Assembly (NCBI GenBank): GCA_036397835.1
Contig: DASWIG010000083.1
Location: 1-14,566 of the forward strand
DNA length: 14,566 nucleotides
Direction of reading: 5' to 3'
Origin: DASWIG01 sp036397835
GTDB lineage: Bacteria; Acidobacteriota; Thermoanaerobaculia; Multivoradales; J023
In this document: one piece after another, positions 6,415 to 12,215 of the stretch
Numbering within the stretch: position 1 is the first letter of the stretch
How the letters are laid out: every line of letters begins with the position of its first letter
Notes under the pieces: model-generated
What the model saw: the letters and a program-made list of their open reading frames with translations, nothing else
Databases searched by the model: none
What the model was told of the DNA's origin: nothing
Translations under genes and position numbers: made by a program

Positions 6415-7794
6415 CTACCCGTCCAGGTAGCCGAGCGCCTCGAGTCCCTCCCGCGTCTCCGGATCGAGCTCTTCGGAGGCCGCCGCGGCGACCGGCTCGA
6501 GGCCCTCGCGCCAGCTCTCGAGCGCGGCGCGCAGGCGCTGGAGCTCGCGGCGCCGCTCGCGCGTCAGGTCCAGCGTCTCGCCGGGATCGGCGGCGAGGTC
6601 GAAGAGCTCGAAGGCGCTGCCGTCGCGCCGCGCGATGAGCTTGAACGTGTCGCTGCGCACCACGACCTGGTCGGGCGTTTCCGCCACCACGTAGGCCGCC
6701 GGCGGCGCCGACGGCGGCCGGCCGGCGATCCACGACACCAGGCTGGGCGCGCCGCCGCCCGCTGGCGGCGCGCCCGCGGCCTCGAGCACCGTCGGGGTCA
6801 CGCTGCGCAGCTCGACCAGCACGTCCACGGCGCGGCCCTTCTCGTAGGGCCAGCGCGCCGGCGGCTTGAAGACCAGCGGCACGTCGATCAATTCGGCGTA
6901 CAGCGACTGGCCGTGCCCGATCGACCCGTGCTCGTAGAACTCCTCGCCGTGGTCGGAGGTGAGCACGATCAGAGTGTCGTCCCACAGGCCGCGCTCCCTG
7001 AGGGTCGCGAAGAGCTCGCCGAGGCGCGCGTCGAGGGCGAGGAGCTCCTCGTCGTAGCGCGCGGCGAGGGCCTGGCGGTCGCCGTCGTCGAGCTCGATCC
7101 TGCCCTCCAGGATGTCGGAGCGAAGCCGCCGCCAGTCGTGGCACCAGCGGACGTCGCTGCCGCCCGCGTCGAAGGTGCCGCGGGTCGACGGCGGCGGGCA
7201 GTAGGGCCAGTGGATCTCGAGGTAGTGGAGGTAGGCGAAGAACCGCGAGCCAGGCGCCGTGTCGTCCCCCGTCTCGCCGTCGAGCCAGCGGAAGAAGTTG
7301 CGGTGGATGTTGGCGGCGTCCGACGCCCGGTGCTTGTAGAAGTCGAAGCCCTGGTTGAGCCCGAAGCGCGGCGAGAGCTGGAACTGCTCGCCGATCAGCG
7401 CCGTGCGGTAGCCCGCGCCCTTCAAGGCCTCGGCCAGCGTGGTGACCTCCTCGCCCAGGCGGACGCTCCTGACCTCGTCCTCGCTCTCGTCGAAGTTGTG
7501 CAGGCCGTGCTCCGACGGGTAGAGGCCGGTCAGGATCGTCGGCAGGGAAGGGCGCGTCCAGCTCGCCTGGGAGATGGCGCGGGTGAAGCGCACGCCCTCG
7601 GCGGCCAGGGCGTCGACGTGGGGCGTCGTCGCACGCTCGTAGCCGTTGACGCTCAGGCGGTCGGCGCGCAGGCAGTCGACGACCAGGAGGAGCACGTTCG
7701 GCGGCGGCCCGAGGTCGGGGGGAGGCGCCTGGCAGGCGGCGAGCAGCAGCGTCGCGAGGGCGACCTTCAGCAGCCGCGCGGTCAAGGGATTCAC
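6415..7794 (-). CDS. Sulfatase/alkaline-phosphatase superfamily hydrolase, predicted lipoprotein
   Basis: The 459-aa product starts with a lipoprotein signal and lipobox LAAC (Cys21). The superfamily core follows: NVLLLVVDCLRAD (metal-binding Asp40), then ASWTRPSLPTILTGLYPSEHG, and TSDHGEEFYEHGSIGHG (Asp281, His282, His289, His294). In true sulfatases the nucleophile motif is C/S-x-P-x-R, with Cys or Ser turned into formylglycine. Here the aligned position is Thr80 in T-R-P-S-L, with no Cys or Ser and no Arg. Threonine is the nucleophile in related phosphotransferases and phosphodiesterases of the superfamily, so sulfate ester hydrolysis is doubtful. It should act in the periplasm or at the outer surface. 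GTG 7794 is chosen because the signal peptide begins there and an AGAGG precedes it. It overlaps the hepT stop as GTGA, suggesting coupled translation. The C-terminal half is less conserved. Confidence 0.85.
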   Translation of the reverse strand: MNPLTARLLKVALATLLLAACQAPPPDLGPPPNVLLLVVDCLRADRLSVNGYERATTPHVDALAAEGVRFTRAISQASWTRPSLPTILTGLYPSEHGLHNFDESEDEVRSVRLGEEVTTLAEALKGAGYRTALIGEQFQLSPRFGLNQGFDFYKHRASDAANIHRNFFRWLDGETGDDTAPGSRFFAYLHYLEIHWPYCPPPSTRGTFDAGGSDVRWCHDWRRLRSDILEGRIELDDGDRQALAARYDEELLALDARLGELFATLRERGLWDDTLIVLTSDHGEEFYEHGSIGHGQSLYAELIDVPLVFKPPARWPYEKGRAVDVLVELRSVTPTVLEAAGAPPAGGGAPSLVSWIAGRPPSAPPAAYVVAETPDQVVVRSDTFKLIARRDGSAFELFDLAADPGETLDLTRERRRELQRLRAALESWREGLEPVAAAASEELDPETREGLEALGYLDG

Positions 7795-8144
7795 GATCTG
7801 GCCTCTTCTTCGAGCTGCAGGATCTTCCTGACCTTCACCAGCAATTCTGGGACGTTGTGCTGAATCGCGTCCCATAGGATTTCCCGATCGAGAGCGAAGT
7901 ACTCGTGAGCGACGAAATCGCGCATGCCGGCGATCTCGCGCCACGGGACGTCCGTATGCCGCTGCCGCAGCTCGCCTGGAAGCCGCTTGGCCGCCTCGCC
8001 GACGACCTGGAAGTTGTGAAGGACGGCATCGAACCTCATTTCGTCCGCAAGGACCGCGTCACGACCAAGACCTTCTGTGAACCGAACGATCTTGATGCAA
8101 CTGTTTTCGATGTCTTCCAGGAGAAGGAGGGGATCACGCGACAA
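7791..8144 (-). CDS. hepT: HEPN-domain toxin of a HEPN-MNT system (HepT-like)
   Basis: The 117-aa all-helical protein carries the HEPN ribonuclease signature in the form R-x4-H-x-Y: Arg75, His80, Tyr82 in GMRDFVAHEYF. Upstream helices (FQVVGEAAKRLP) match the HepT/DUF86 family. In characterised pairs this protein is the toxin, a dimeric HEPN nuclease that cleaves RNA and is silenced when the partner MNT protein adds AMP units to the tyrosine of the motif. Both the catalytic residues and that tyrosine are present, so the protein looks intact. TTG 8144 is the likely start: it overlaps the end of the MNT gene by 11 bases and has a gagg-type site about 10 bases upstream. Its own stop overlaps the sulfatase start. 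Confidence 0.9.
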   Translation of the reverse strand: MSRDPLLLLEDIENSCIKIVRFTEGLGRDAVLADEMRFDAVLHNFQVVGEAAKRLPGELRQRHTDVPWREIAGMRDFVAHEYFALDREILWDAIQHNVPELLVKVRKILQLEEEARS

Positions 8145-8424
8145 GAATAGCGTCCTCTTCGACGTACGACCGCACGCGTTCGCGAAGCCCCGTTTCAGTG
8201 ACCAGGTCCACTTTCGTACCGAGGAGATCCTCCAAGAAGACGCGGAGCTTCATGTACCGGGAGAACGTCGGCGAGTCCTCGAAACCCACGAGAAGATCGA
8301 CGTCGCTGCCCTCTCCGGCCTCGTCCCGGGCTACGGATCCGAAGAGTCGTAGAGACCTCACCCCGAATCGCTCGAGATCTCCCTGATGTGCCTTCAGGGT
8401 CGCCAGAGCTTCGGTGCGCCGCAT
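8134..8424 (-). CDS. mntA: Minimal nucleotidyltransferase antitoxin of a HEPN-MNT system
   Basis: The 96-aa protein has the nucleotidyltransferase motif GS-x10-D-x-D at Gly29-Ser30 and Asp41/Asp43 (LFGSVARDEAGEGSDVDLLV), and a third acidic residue, Asp73, in TKVDLVT. The active site is therefore complete. Characterised MNT partners of HEPN toxins add AMP to the toxin's active-site tyrosine. It precedes and overlaps the HEPN gene by 11 bases, the usual order for this system. ATG 8424 has a GAGGA site eight bases upstream. It lies 55 bases downstream of the mutL stop. Confidence 0.92.
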   Translation of the reverse strand: MRRTEALATLKAHQGDLERFGVRSLRLFGSVARDEAGEGSDVDLLVGFEDSPTFSRYMKLRVFLEDLLGTKVDLVTETGLRERVRSYVEEDAILVA

Positions 8425-8479
8425 CTTCTTGATCCTCGTTCAATCGCCGCGCGCGCGACGAGACAGCAGTCTAGCACGC

Positions 8480-10312
8480 TCACCGCCGCCCGAACCGACG
8501 CTCCAGCTCGACGTCGGTCATCTGCAGCACCACCGGACGCCCGTGCGGGCAGGCGTAGGGCTGCTCGGCGGCGAAGAGCTCGCTGACCAGCCGCTCCATC
8601 TCCGGCACCGTCAGCGGGTTGTGGATCTTGACCGCGGCGCGGCAGGCGAGGCCGGCGGCGAGGGCGTCGAGGAGACGCCGGCGCACGTCCGCGGCCTCGC
8701 CTTCCTCCTCCCCTTCGGAGGTCGCGAGCTGCTCCAGCACCGCCGCGGCTTCGGCGGACTTGAGCATCACCGGGACCGCCGTCACCGTCACCGTGTGGCC
8801 CGACATCGCCGCCAGCGAGAAACCGCAAGGCTCGAGGGCCTCGGCAAGCTCGCCGAGACGCATGGCCTCGGCCGGCGCCAGCTCGAGGACGAGCGGCGTC
8901 AGCAGCGTCTGGCTCGGCGTCCGCTCGCCTTCGAGCGAACGGCGCACGCGCTCGTAGAGCAGGCGCTCGTGCGCCACGTGCTGGTCGATCAGGTAGAGGC
9001 CGTCGGGACCCTCGAGCAGGATCAGGCTGCCCTTGTACTGCCCCAGCAGCCGAAACGGGCGCACCTCGCCCGAGCGCCCCGAGAGCGGCACCGGACGCGG
9101 CGCCATGGGCGCGAACGCCGGCTGCGCGATGCGTCTGCTCTCCGGCCCGCCGCCCTCGATGCCGCGGGGCGACGGCGCGGCGAGCTCGTCCTCGAAGGTC
9201 GGCCGCCAGGCGCCTTCCTCGTCGGCGCCGGCGCGCTTGCGCGCCCCCAGCCCCTCCCACACCGGCGGCACCGCGGGCAGGCCGCGCGGCGAAACGAGCG
9301 GCGCCGGCTCCTCGCCGCGCAGCTCGGCCAGGGTGCGCCGCAGGGCCTCCTCGACCCGGTCGGGGAAGGCGCCGTCGCGGAAGCGCACCTCGGTCTTCTG
9401 CGGATGGACGTTGACGTCGACCTCGGCCGCCGGCAGGTCGAGGAAGAGGAAGAGCGACGGGTAGTCCTCGCCCTTCCATTCCTCGCGCACCGCGCGGTAG
9501 AAGCGGGCGTGGACCGTGCGGTCGCGCACCAGGCGCGAGTTGACGTAGACGAAGAGGCGCCGCGAGCGCGCCGTCTCGCGGCTGCCCACGAAGCCGCGGA
9601 TCGCTTCGGCCTCGCAGGTGTAGGCGTCGGGGATGGCCGTCAGCTCCGCGGTCAGGTCGCGGCCGAAGACCTGGGCGATGCGCTCGCGCAGCGCCTCGCT
9701 CCCCTCCCCCACCGGCAGCGTTTCGAGCAGCGGACGGCCCTCGTGGACGACGGTGAAACGCACGTCGGGGTTGGCGAGCGCGTAGCCCTGCACGACCTCG
9801 ACCGCGCGCCGCAGCTCGGTGGGCGGACGCTTCAGGAACTTGCGCCGCGCCGGCACGTTGAAGAACAGCGACGCCACCTCGACGCGGGTGCCGCGCGGGT
9901 GGGCCACCGGCTCGGCCGCGCGGATGCGTCCGCCCTCGATCTTGACGCGGTGCCCCTCGCCCGGGCTCTCGGCGGTGCGCAGCTCGACGCGGGCCACCGC
10001 GGCGATGGCGGCGAGGGCCTCGCCGCGGAAGCCGAGGGTCTCGACGTGCTCGAGGTCGTCGAAGGAGGCGATCTTGGAGGTGGCATGACGGTCGAAGGCG
10101 AGCAGCGCGTCGTCGGCGTCCATGCCGACGCCGTCGTCGGAGACGACGATCCGCCGCTTGCCCCCGGCCTCGAGCTCCACCTTGACCTCGGCGGCGCCGG
10201 CGTCGAGAGCGTTCTCGACCAGCTCCTTGACCACGGAAGCGGGACGCTCGACCACCTCGCCGGCGGCGATCTTGCTGACGAGCTGGTCGTCGAGGAGCTG
10301 GATACGGCTCAC
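8480..10312 (-). CDS. mutL: DNA mismatch repair endonuclease MutL
   Basis: The 610-aa product is full length. The GHKL ATPase domain has KELVENALDAGA (29-40, with Glu30 and Asn34 matching the catalytic Glu and Asn of E. coli MutL), DDGVGM (59-64), RHATSK (75-80) and GFRGEAL (94-100). A variable linker follows from about 335 to 425. The C-terminal domain carries the nicking-endonuclease motif as DQHV-x2-E-x4-E (Asp443, Glu449, Glu454), with Val for the usual Ala. It also has ACRAAVK (near Cys557) and CPHGRP (588-593), the zinc-site motifs. So this is the nicking type found in bacteria without MutH. GTG 10312 is chosen because VSRIQLLDDQLVSKIAAGE aligns with the start of other MutL proteins and GGAAGGA lies eight bases upstream. 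The open frame upstream of it is not MutL-like. Confidence 0.96.
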   Translation of the reverse strand: MSRIQLLDDQLVSKIAAGEVVERPASVVKELVENALDAGAAEVKVELEAGGKRRIVVSDDGVGMDADDALLAFDRHATSKIASFDDLEHVETLGFRGEALAAIAAVARVELRTAESPGEGHRVKIEGGRIRAAEPVAHPRGTRVEVASLFFNVPARRKFLKRPPTELRRAVEVVQGYALANPDVRFTVVHEGRPLLETLPVGEGSEALRERIAQVFGRDLTAELTAIPDAYTCEAEAIRGFVGSRETARSRRLFVYVNSRLVRDRTVHARFYRAVREEWKGEDYPSLFLFLDLPAAEVDVNVHPQKTEVRFRDGAFPDRVEEALRRTLAELRGEEPAPLVSPRGLPAVPPVWEGLGARKRAGADEEGAWRPTFEDELAAPSPRGIEGGGPESRRIAQPAFAPMAPRPVPLSGRSGEVRPFRLLGQYKGSLILLEGPDGLYLIDQHVAHERLLYERVRRSLEGERTPSQTLLTPLVLELAPAEAMRLGELAEALEPCGFSLAAMSGHTVTVTAVPVMLKSAEAAAVLEQLATSEGEEEGEAADVRRRLLDALAAGLACRAAVKIHNPLTVPEMERLVSELFAAEQPYACPHGRPVVLQMTDVELERRFGRR

Positions 10313-10330
10313 GTGCGGGGTCCTTCCGGC

Positions 10331-10388
10331 GACGTTCTCGATCAGCAGGTCGACGTCGGGTGAAAGGAGACTCTTTCGGTCGGTTTGG
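10331..10388 (-). repeat. 58-bp fragment duplicating the start of the 420-aa gene
   Basis: It matches 13434-13491 at 51 of 58 positions in the same orientation; the inner 33 bases (10333-10365) are identical. In the other copy it contains the first codons (SPDVDLLIEN) and about 13 upstream bases of the 420-aa gene. Here the start codon is changed to AAG and the frame leads into mutL rather than the rest of that protein. It overlaps the last codons of the ATP-binding gene in another frame. It is a truncated gene relic or a recombination scar. Confidence 0.85.
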
Positions 10389-11172
10389 AAGCGATCGTGC
10401 CTTCCGGCCGGATCTCCAAGCTCAGCCGTACGAAGCGGCCGTCGAGATTGTTCACGAGCCGCGGCTCGGTGCCGTTGGCCTCCCGCATTTCCCGGCGGAT
10501 GATCGGCAGACCCCGGCCCCGAAGCTCCATCCAACCCATCACCGTCATGAAGTGTGCGAGCAGCTCGTTGCGCGAGCGGGGATGGCCCCCGGACATCGCC
10601 GACGCCACCGTCATGTGGTTCGGCAGCTCGCCCGGCGAGGTGATGTCGACGCGATCGGCGAAGACCTCCAGCAGCACCTTCGAGCCGAGGATGGCGTAAT
10701 CTCGGTGGACGAGGGCGTTGACCAACCCCTCGCGCAGCGCCCGCAGCGGCACCGGGGGACGATCGATCCGGCGCTGCTCGTCGGTGTAGGTCTCCTGCAC
10801 GCCGAGGACCTTGAACCAGCCCATGGCCCGCTCGACCTGCTCGTCGATCCGGCCTCGGGCCTCCCCGTGGAGGAGCACGTCCGACGCCCGGTCTGATCCA
10901 CTATAGGCAACCATGTCGACCCAGGCGTTGAGGGTGGGGCGGAACTTCTGAGGCTCGCGGCCGAAGCACAGGAGCCCGTAGAGGGTCAGACGCGGCTCGC
11001 CGCCTTCGAGCGTCACCACCCCACGGTTCTTCAGGTCGTTCAACAACTCGGGCTGGGGCTCTTCGATCAGGTCGAGCCGCTGGCGCTCGAGGAATTCGCG
11101 GAATACCCGCAGGTCCAGGTCGTCCGGACCGCTGTCGGGGATGATCTGCTCCTCGGTAAGGACGGCTGCCAT
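10342..11172 (-). CDS. HATPase_c_4 (RecG-like) ATP-binding protein lacking AlbA_2 domain
   Basis: The 276-aa product corresponds to the C-terminal part of the AlbA_2/HATPase_c_4 family, often called RecG-like or Schlafen-like ATP-binding proteins. It starts in the linker (DSGPDDLDLRVFREFL), then has LTLYGLLCFGREPQKFRP, the GHKL N-box EGLVNALVHRDY (148-159), DRVDITSPGELP (173-184), and RGRGLPII (218-225). The N-terminal AlbA_2 nucleic-acid-binding domain, normally about 120 residues, is absent: a stop lies a few codons upstream of ATG 11172 and no such domain is found beyond it. The last dozen residues (SFHPTSTC) come from a repeat shared with another locus, so the 3' end also looks rearranged. 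Such proteins are found as regulators or defence-island genes; function here is unknown. It may be a stable truncated form or a decaying gene. Confidence 0.75.
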   Translation of the reverse strand: MAAVLTEEQIIPDSGPDDLDLRVFREFLERQRLDLIEEPQPELLNDLKNRGVVTLEGGEPRLTLYGLLCFGREPQKFRPTLNAWVDMVAYSGSDRASDVLLHGEARGRIDEQVERAMGWFKVLGVQETYTDEQRRIDRPPVPLRALREGLVNALVHRDYAILGSKVLLEVFADRVDITSPGELPNHMTVASAMSGGHPRSRNELLAHFMTVMGWMELRGRGLPIIRREMREANGTEPRLVNNLDGRFVRLSLEIRPEGTIASKPTERVSFHPTSTC

Positions 11173-11218
11173 GAGCCCATTCTACTCGCAGCAACCGCCA
11201 GGAGCGCGGACGCGCCCC

Positions 11219-11431
11219 TCAGCGACGGCTGGCGCGGTACCTTTCCGTGCGCCGGTGGTCACGCGCCCGAATCCTGTTGCCGCAGCGCCGCGTACACCAC
11301 TTGTTGTTGCCGCCACGCGAGGAGTCGTAGTAGGCGCCGCGGCACTCGCCGTCGGCGCAGGCCTTGAACCGCGGCCACAGGCCCTCGAGCCGGGCCGCGG
11401 GCCGAGAATCACGGGCAGACGCGGTAAGCCG
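11219..11431 (-). pseudogene. CGNR zinc-finger protein, C-terminal fragment
   Basis: This stop-to-stop frame of 70 codons contains KACADGECRGAYYDSSRGG, then WCTRRCGNRIRARDHRRTERY. The four cysteines, the D-S/T-S-R loop and the CGNR tetrad are the hallmark of the CGNR zinc finger, which closes proteins of about 180-200 residues with an N-terminal ABATE domain that act as putative transcription regulators. Here the ABATE part is missing, there is no ATG in frame, and a TAA sits immediately upstream. It is therefore probably the leftover 3' end of a deleted gene. A short independent zinc-finger ORF from an unusual start cannot be excluded. Confidence 0.75.
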
Positions 11432-11559
11432 TTACGAGGAAATCGCTGAATCACGACTAGACTCGGGAAAGCCGTGACGATCGTCTGAGCTTGGCGAGGA
11501 TCTCCAAGTCCTACTGTCATGGCATCCGAGGTCTGGCCAGGGGAGTCCTGCCTCCGTCG

Positions 11560-11690
11560 CCTGACGGCGTCACCTCCATGGGCCTGCTGCCGGCCTGACG
11601 GCGGCGAGGATCGCCGCTGGCTGCCGCGGTCGCGAGCCTCCGGCGGCCTGCTCTACGGCGTCCCCCCCACGATCCCCCTGCTTGGTACGA
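11560..11690 (+). pseudogene. FtsX/MacB-type permease C-terminal relic, copy 1 (frameshifted)
   Basis: The segment at 11645-11675 repeats 11992-12023 except for one missing g, which shifts the frame after GGLLYGV. Just upstream, pieces resembling the penultimate helix of MacB-like permeases (TSMGLL, then LTAARIAA in a shifted frame) can be read with frame changes. After the shift the protein similarity is lost and the frame ends at a TAG near 11705. It represents a decayed copy of the same permease end found intact-framed at 11992-12138. The boundaries are approximate. Confidence 0.5.
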
Positions 11691-11734
11691 GCCTGGGGAT
11701 CAGGTAGGATAGCGGAGAGGAGGCGTGGAAGACC

Positions 11735-11890
11735 TTGATCACGACCTGGGAGAAGACCCTGCAGCTTCTTGAAGATCAGGACGATCGAGCCCTGCTCCGG
11801 ACATGGTTGGAGCAACGCGCCGCCGGCAAGGTCGACATGATGCCTTTGGAAGAGCTGGAGCGGGATCTCGAGGCCGATGGCTTCCTATGA
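11735..11890 (+). CDS. Small antitoxin-like protein of a broken toxin-antitoxin pair
   Basis: The 51-aa ORF starts at TTG 11735 with AGGAGG at 11718-11723 (11 bases before). The product begins LITTWEKTLQLLEDQDDRA, continues with LLRTWLEQRAAGKVD, and ends PLEELERDLEADGFL. It is short, helical and acidic, like antitoxin or antitoxin-associated proteins that precede RelE/ParE-type toxins. The next ORF starts 14 bases before its stop (ATGGCTTCCTATGA), the classic coupled arrangement. The partner is truncated, so the antitoxin is orphaned. Identification relies on size, composition, context and overlap, not on a diagnostic motif. The only in-frame ATGs are late (GAC ATG ATG), so TTG is the best start. 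Confidence 0.55.
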   Translation: MITTWEKTLQLLEDQDDRALLRTWLEQRAAGKVDMMPLEELERDLEADGFL

Positions 11891-11945
11891 AGTCGAAGTC
11901 GACCGCGCACTCCGGAAAGAGATCTGGAGTCTGCCCGGCCAGGTC
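11877..11945 (+). pseudogene. Truncated RelE/ParE-like toxin start
   Basis: ATG 11877 opens a frame reading MASYEVEVDRALRKEIWSLP and GQV, which looks like the first strand and helix of RelE/ParE-superfamily toxins (a 'y.v...r...kel..LP' pattern). After about 23 codons the similarity stops and the sequence turns into permease-like DNA (AAGLAGAAAVA, then GLLYGV in another frame). The remaining two thirds of a toxin, including its catalytic residues, are absent, so no active toxin is expected. Confidence 0.5.
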
Positions 11946-12138
11946 GCGGCGGGCTTGGCGGGGGCCGCCGCAGTGGCGGAGCGGACTGCGTGGCCTGCTC
12001 TACGGCGTCGCCCCCCACGATCCGCCGACGCTGGCCGCGGTCGTCGTGCTGGTGGCGTCGGCGTCGCTGGCGGCGGCCTGGGTTCCGGCCCGCCGGGCGG
12101 CGCGCGTCGAGCCGTGGGAGCTGCTGCGCGACGAGTAA
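11945..12138 (+). pseudogene. FtsX/MacB-type ABC permease C-terminal relic, copy 2
   Basis: From 11992 to the TAA at 12136-12138 the frame reads GLLYGVAPHDPPTLAAVVVL, continuing with a hydrophobic segment and VPARRAARVEPWELLRDE. This is the last transmembrane helix and cytoplasmic tail of MacB/FtsX-family permeases, whose ends carry 'PARRA-x-R-x-(D/E)P-x-x-ALR-x-E'. Upstream (11945-11991) the preceding helix seems readable in another frame (AAGLAGAAAVAE), so there is a frameshift, and the first several hundred residues are missing. It abuts the truncated toxin, marking a deletion or insertion junction near 11945. Confidence 0.75.
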
Positions 12139-12177
12139 GGCAGAGGGACAGGCCGACACCATAGCCCTCACTCAAAG

Positions 12178-12209
12178 GCCACGAAAAAGCAAGGCGCTCT
12201 TGTCGTGGC
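12178..12209. terminator. Possible hairpin between converging genes
   Basis: An outer 7-bp stem (gccacga/tcgtggc) encloses a second small stem (caag/cttg) with a bulge. It sits between the permease relic (plus) and the stop of the 420-aa gene (minus), where a bidirectional terminator would be expected. No clear U-tract follows on either strand, so this is weak. Confidence 0.3.
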
Positions 12210-12215
12210 GCCGGT

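Noticed and set aside
5971..7863. 630-codon plus-strand frame opposite the sulfatase
   Set aside because: Antisense shadow with no motif, spanning two unrelated minus-strand genes and the gap between them.
7795..7944. 50-codon upstream extension of the sulfatase
   Set aside because: It overlaps hepT in another frame and would put charged residues before the signal peptide; GTG 7794 puts the lipoprotein signal at the N-terminus.
8414..10363. 649-codon plus-strand frame opposite mutL
   Set aside because: Antisense shadow of mutL; composition matches the other mirror frames.
10313..10534. N-terminal extension of MutL by 74 codons
   Set aside because: The extra sequence overlaps the ATP-binding gene and the 58-bp repeat and is not MutL-like; GTG 10312 has a good ribosome binding site and matches the family start.
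11182..11520. 112-codon minus-strand frame upstream of the ATP-binding gene
   Set aside because: Overlaps the CGNR frame in a different register and shows no motif; the missing AlbA_2 domain is not found in it.
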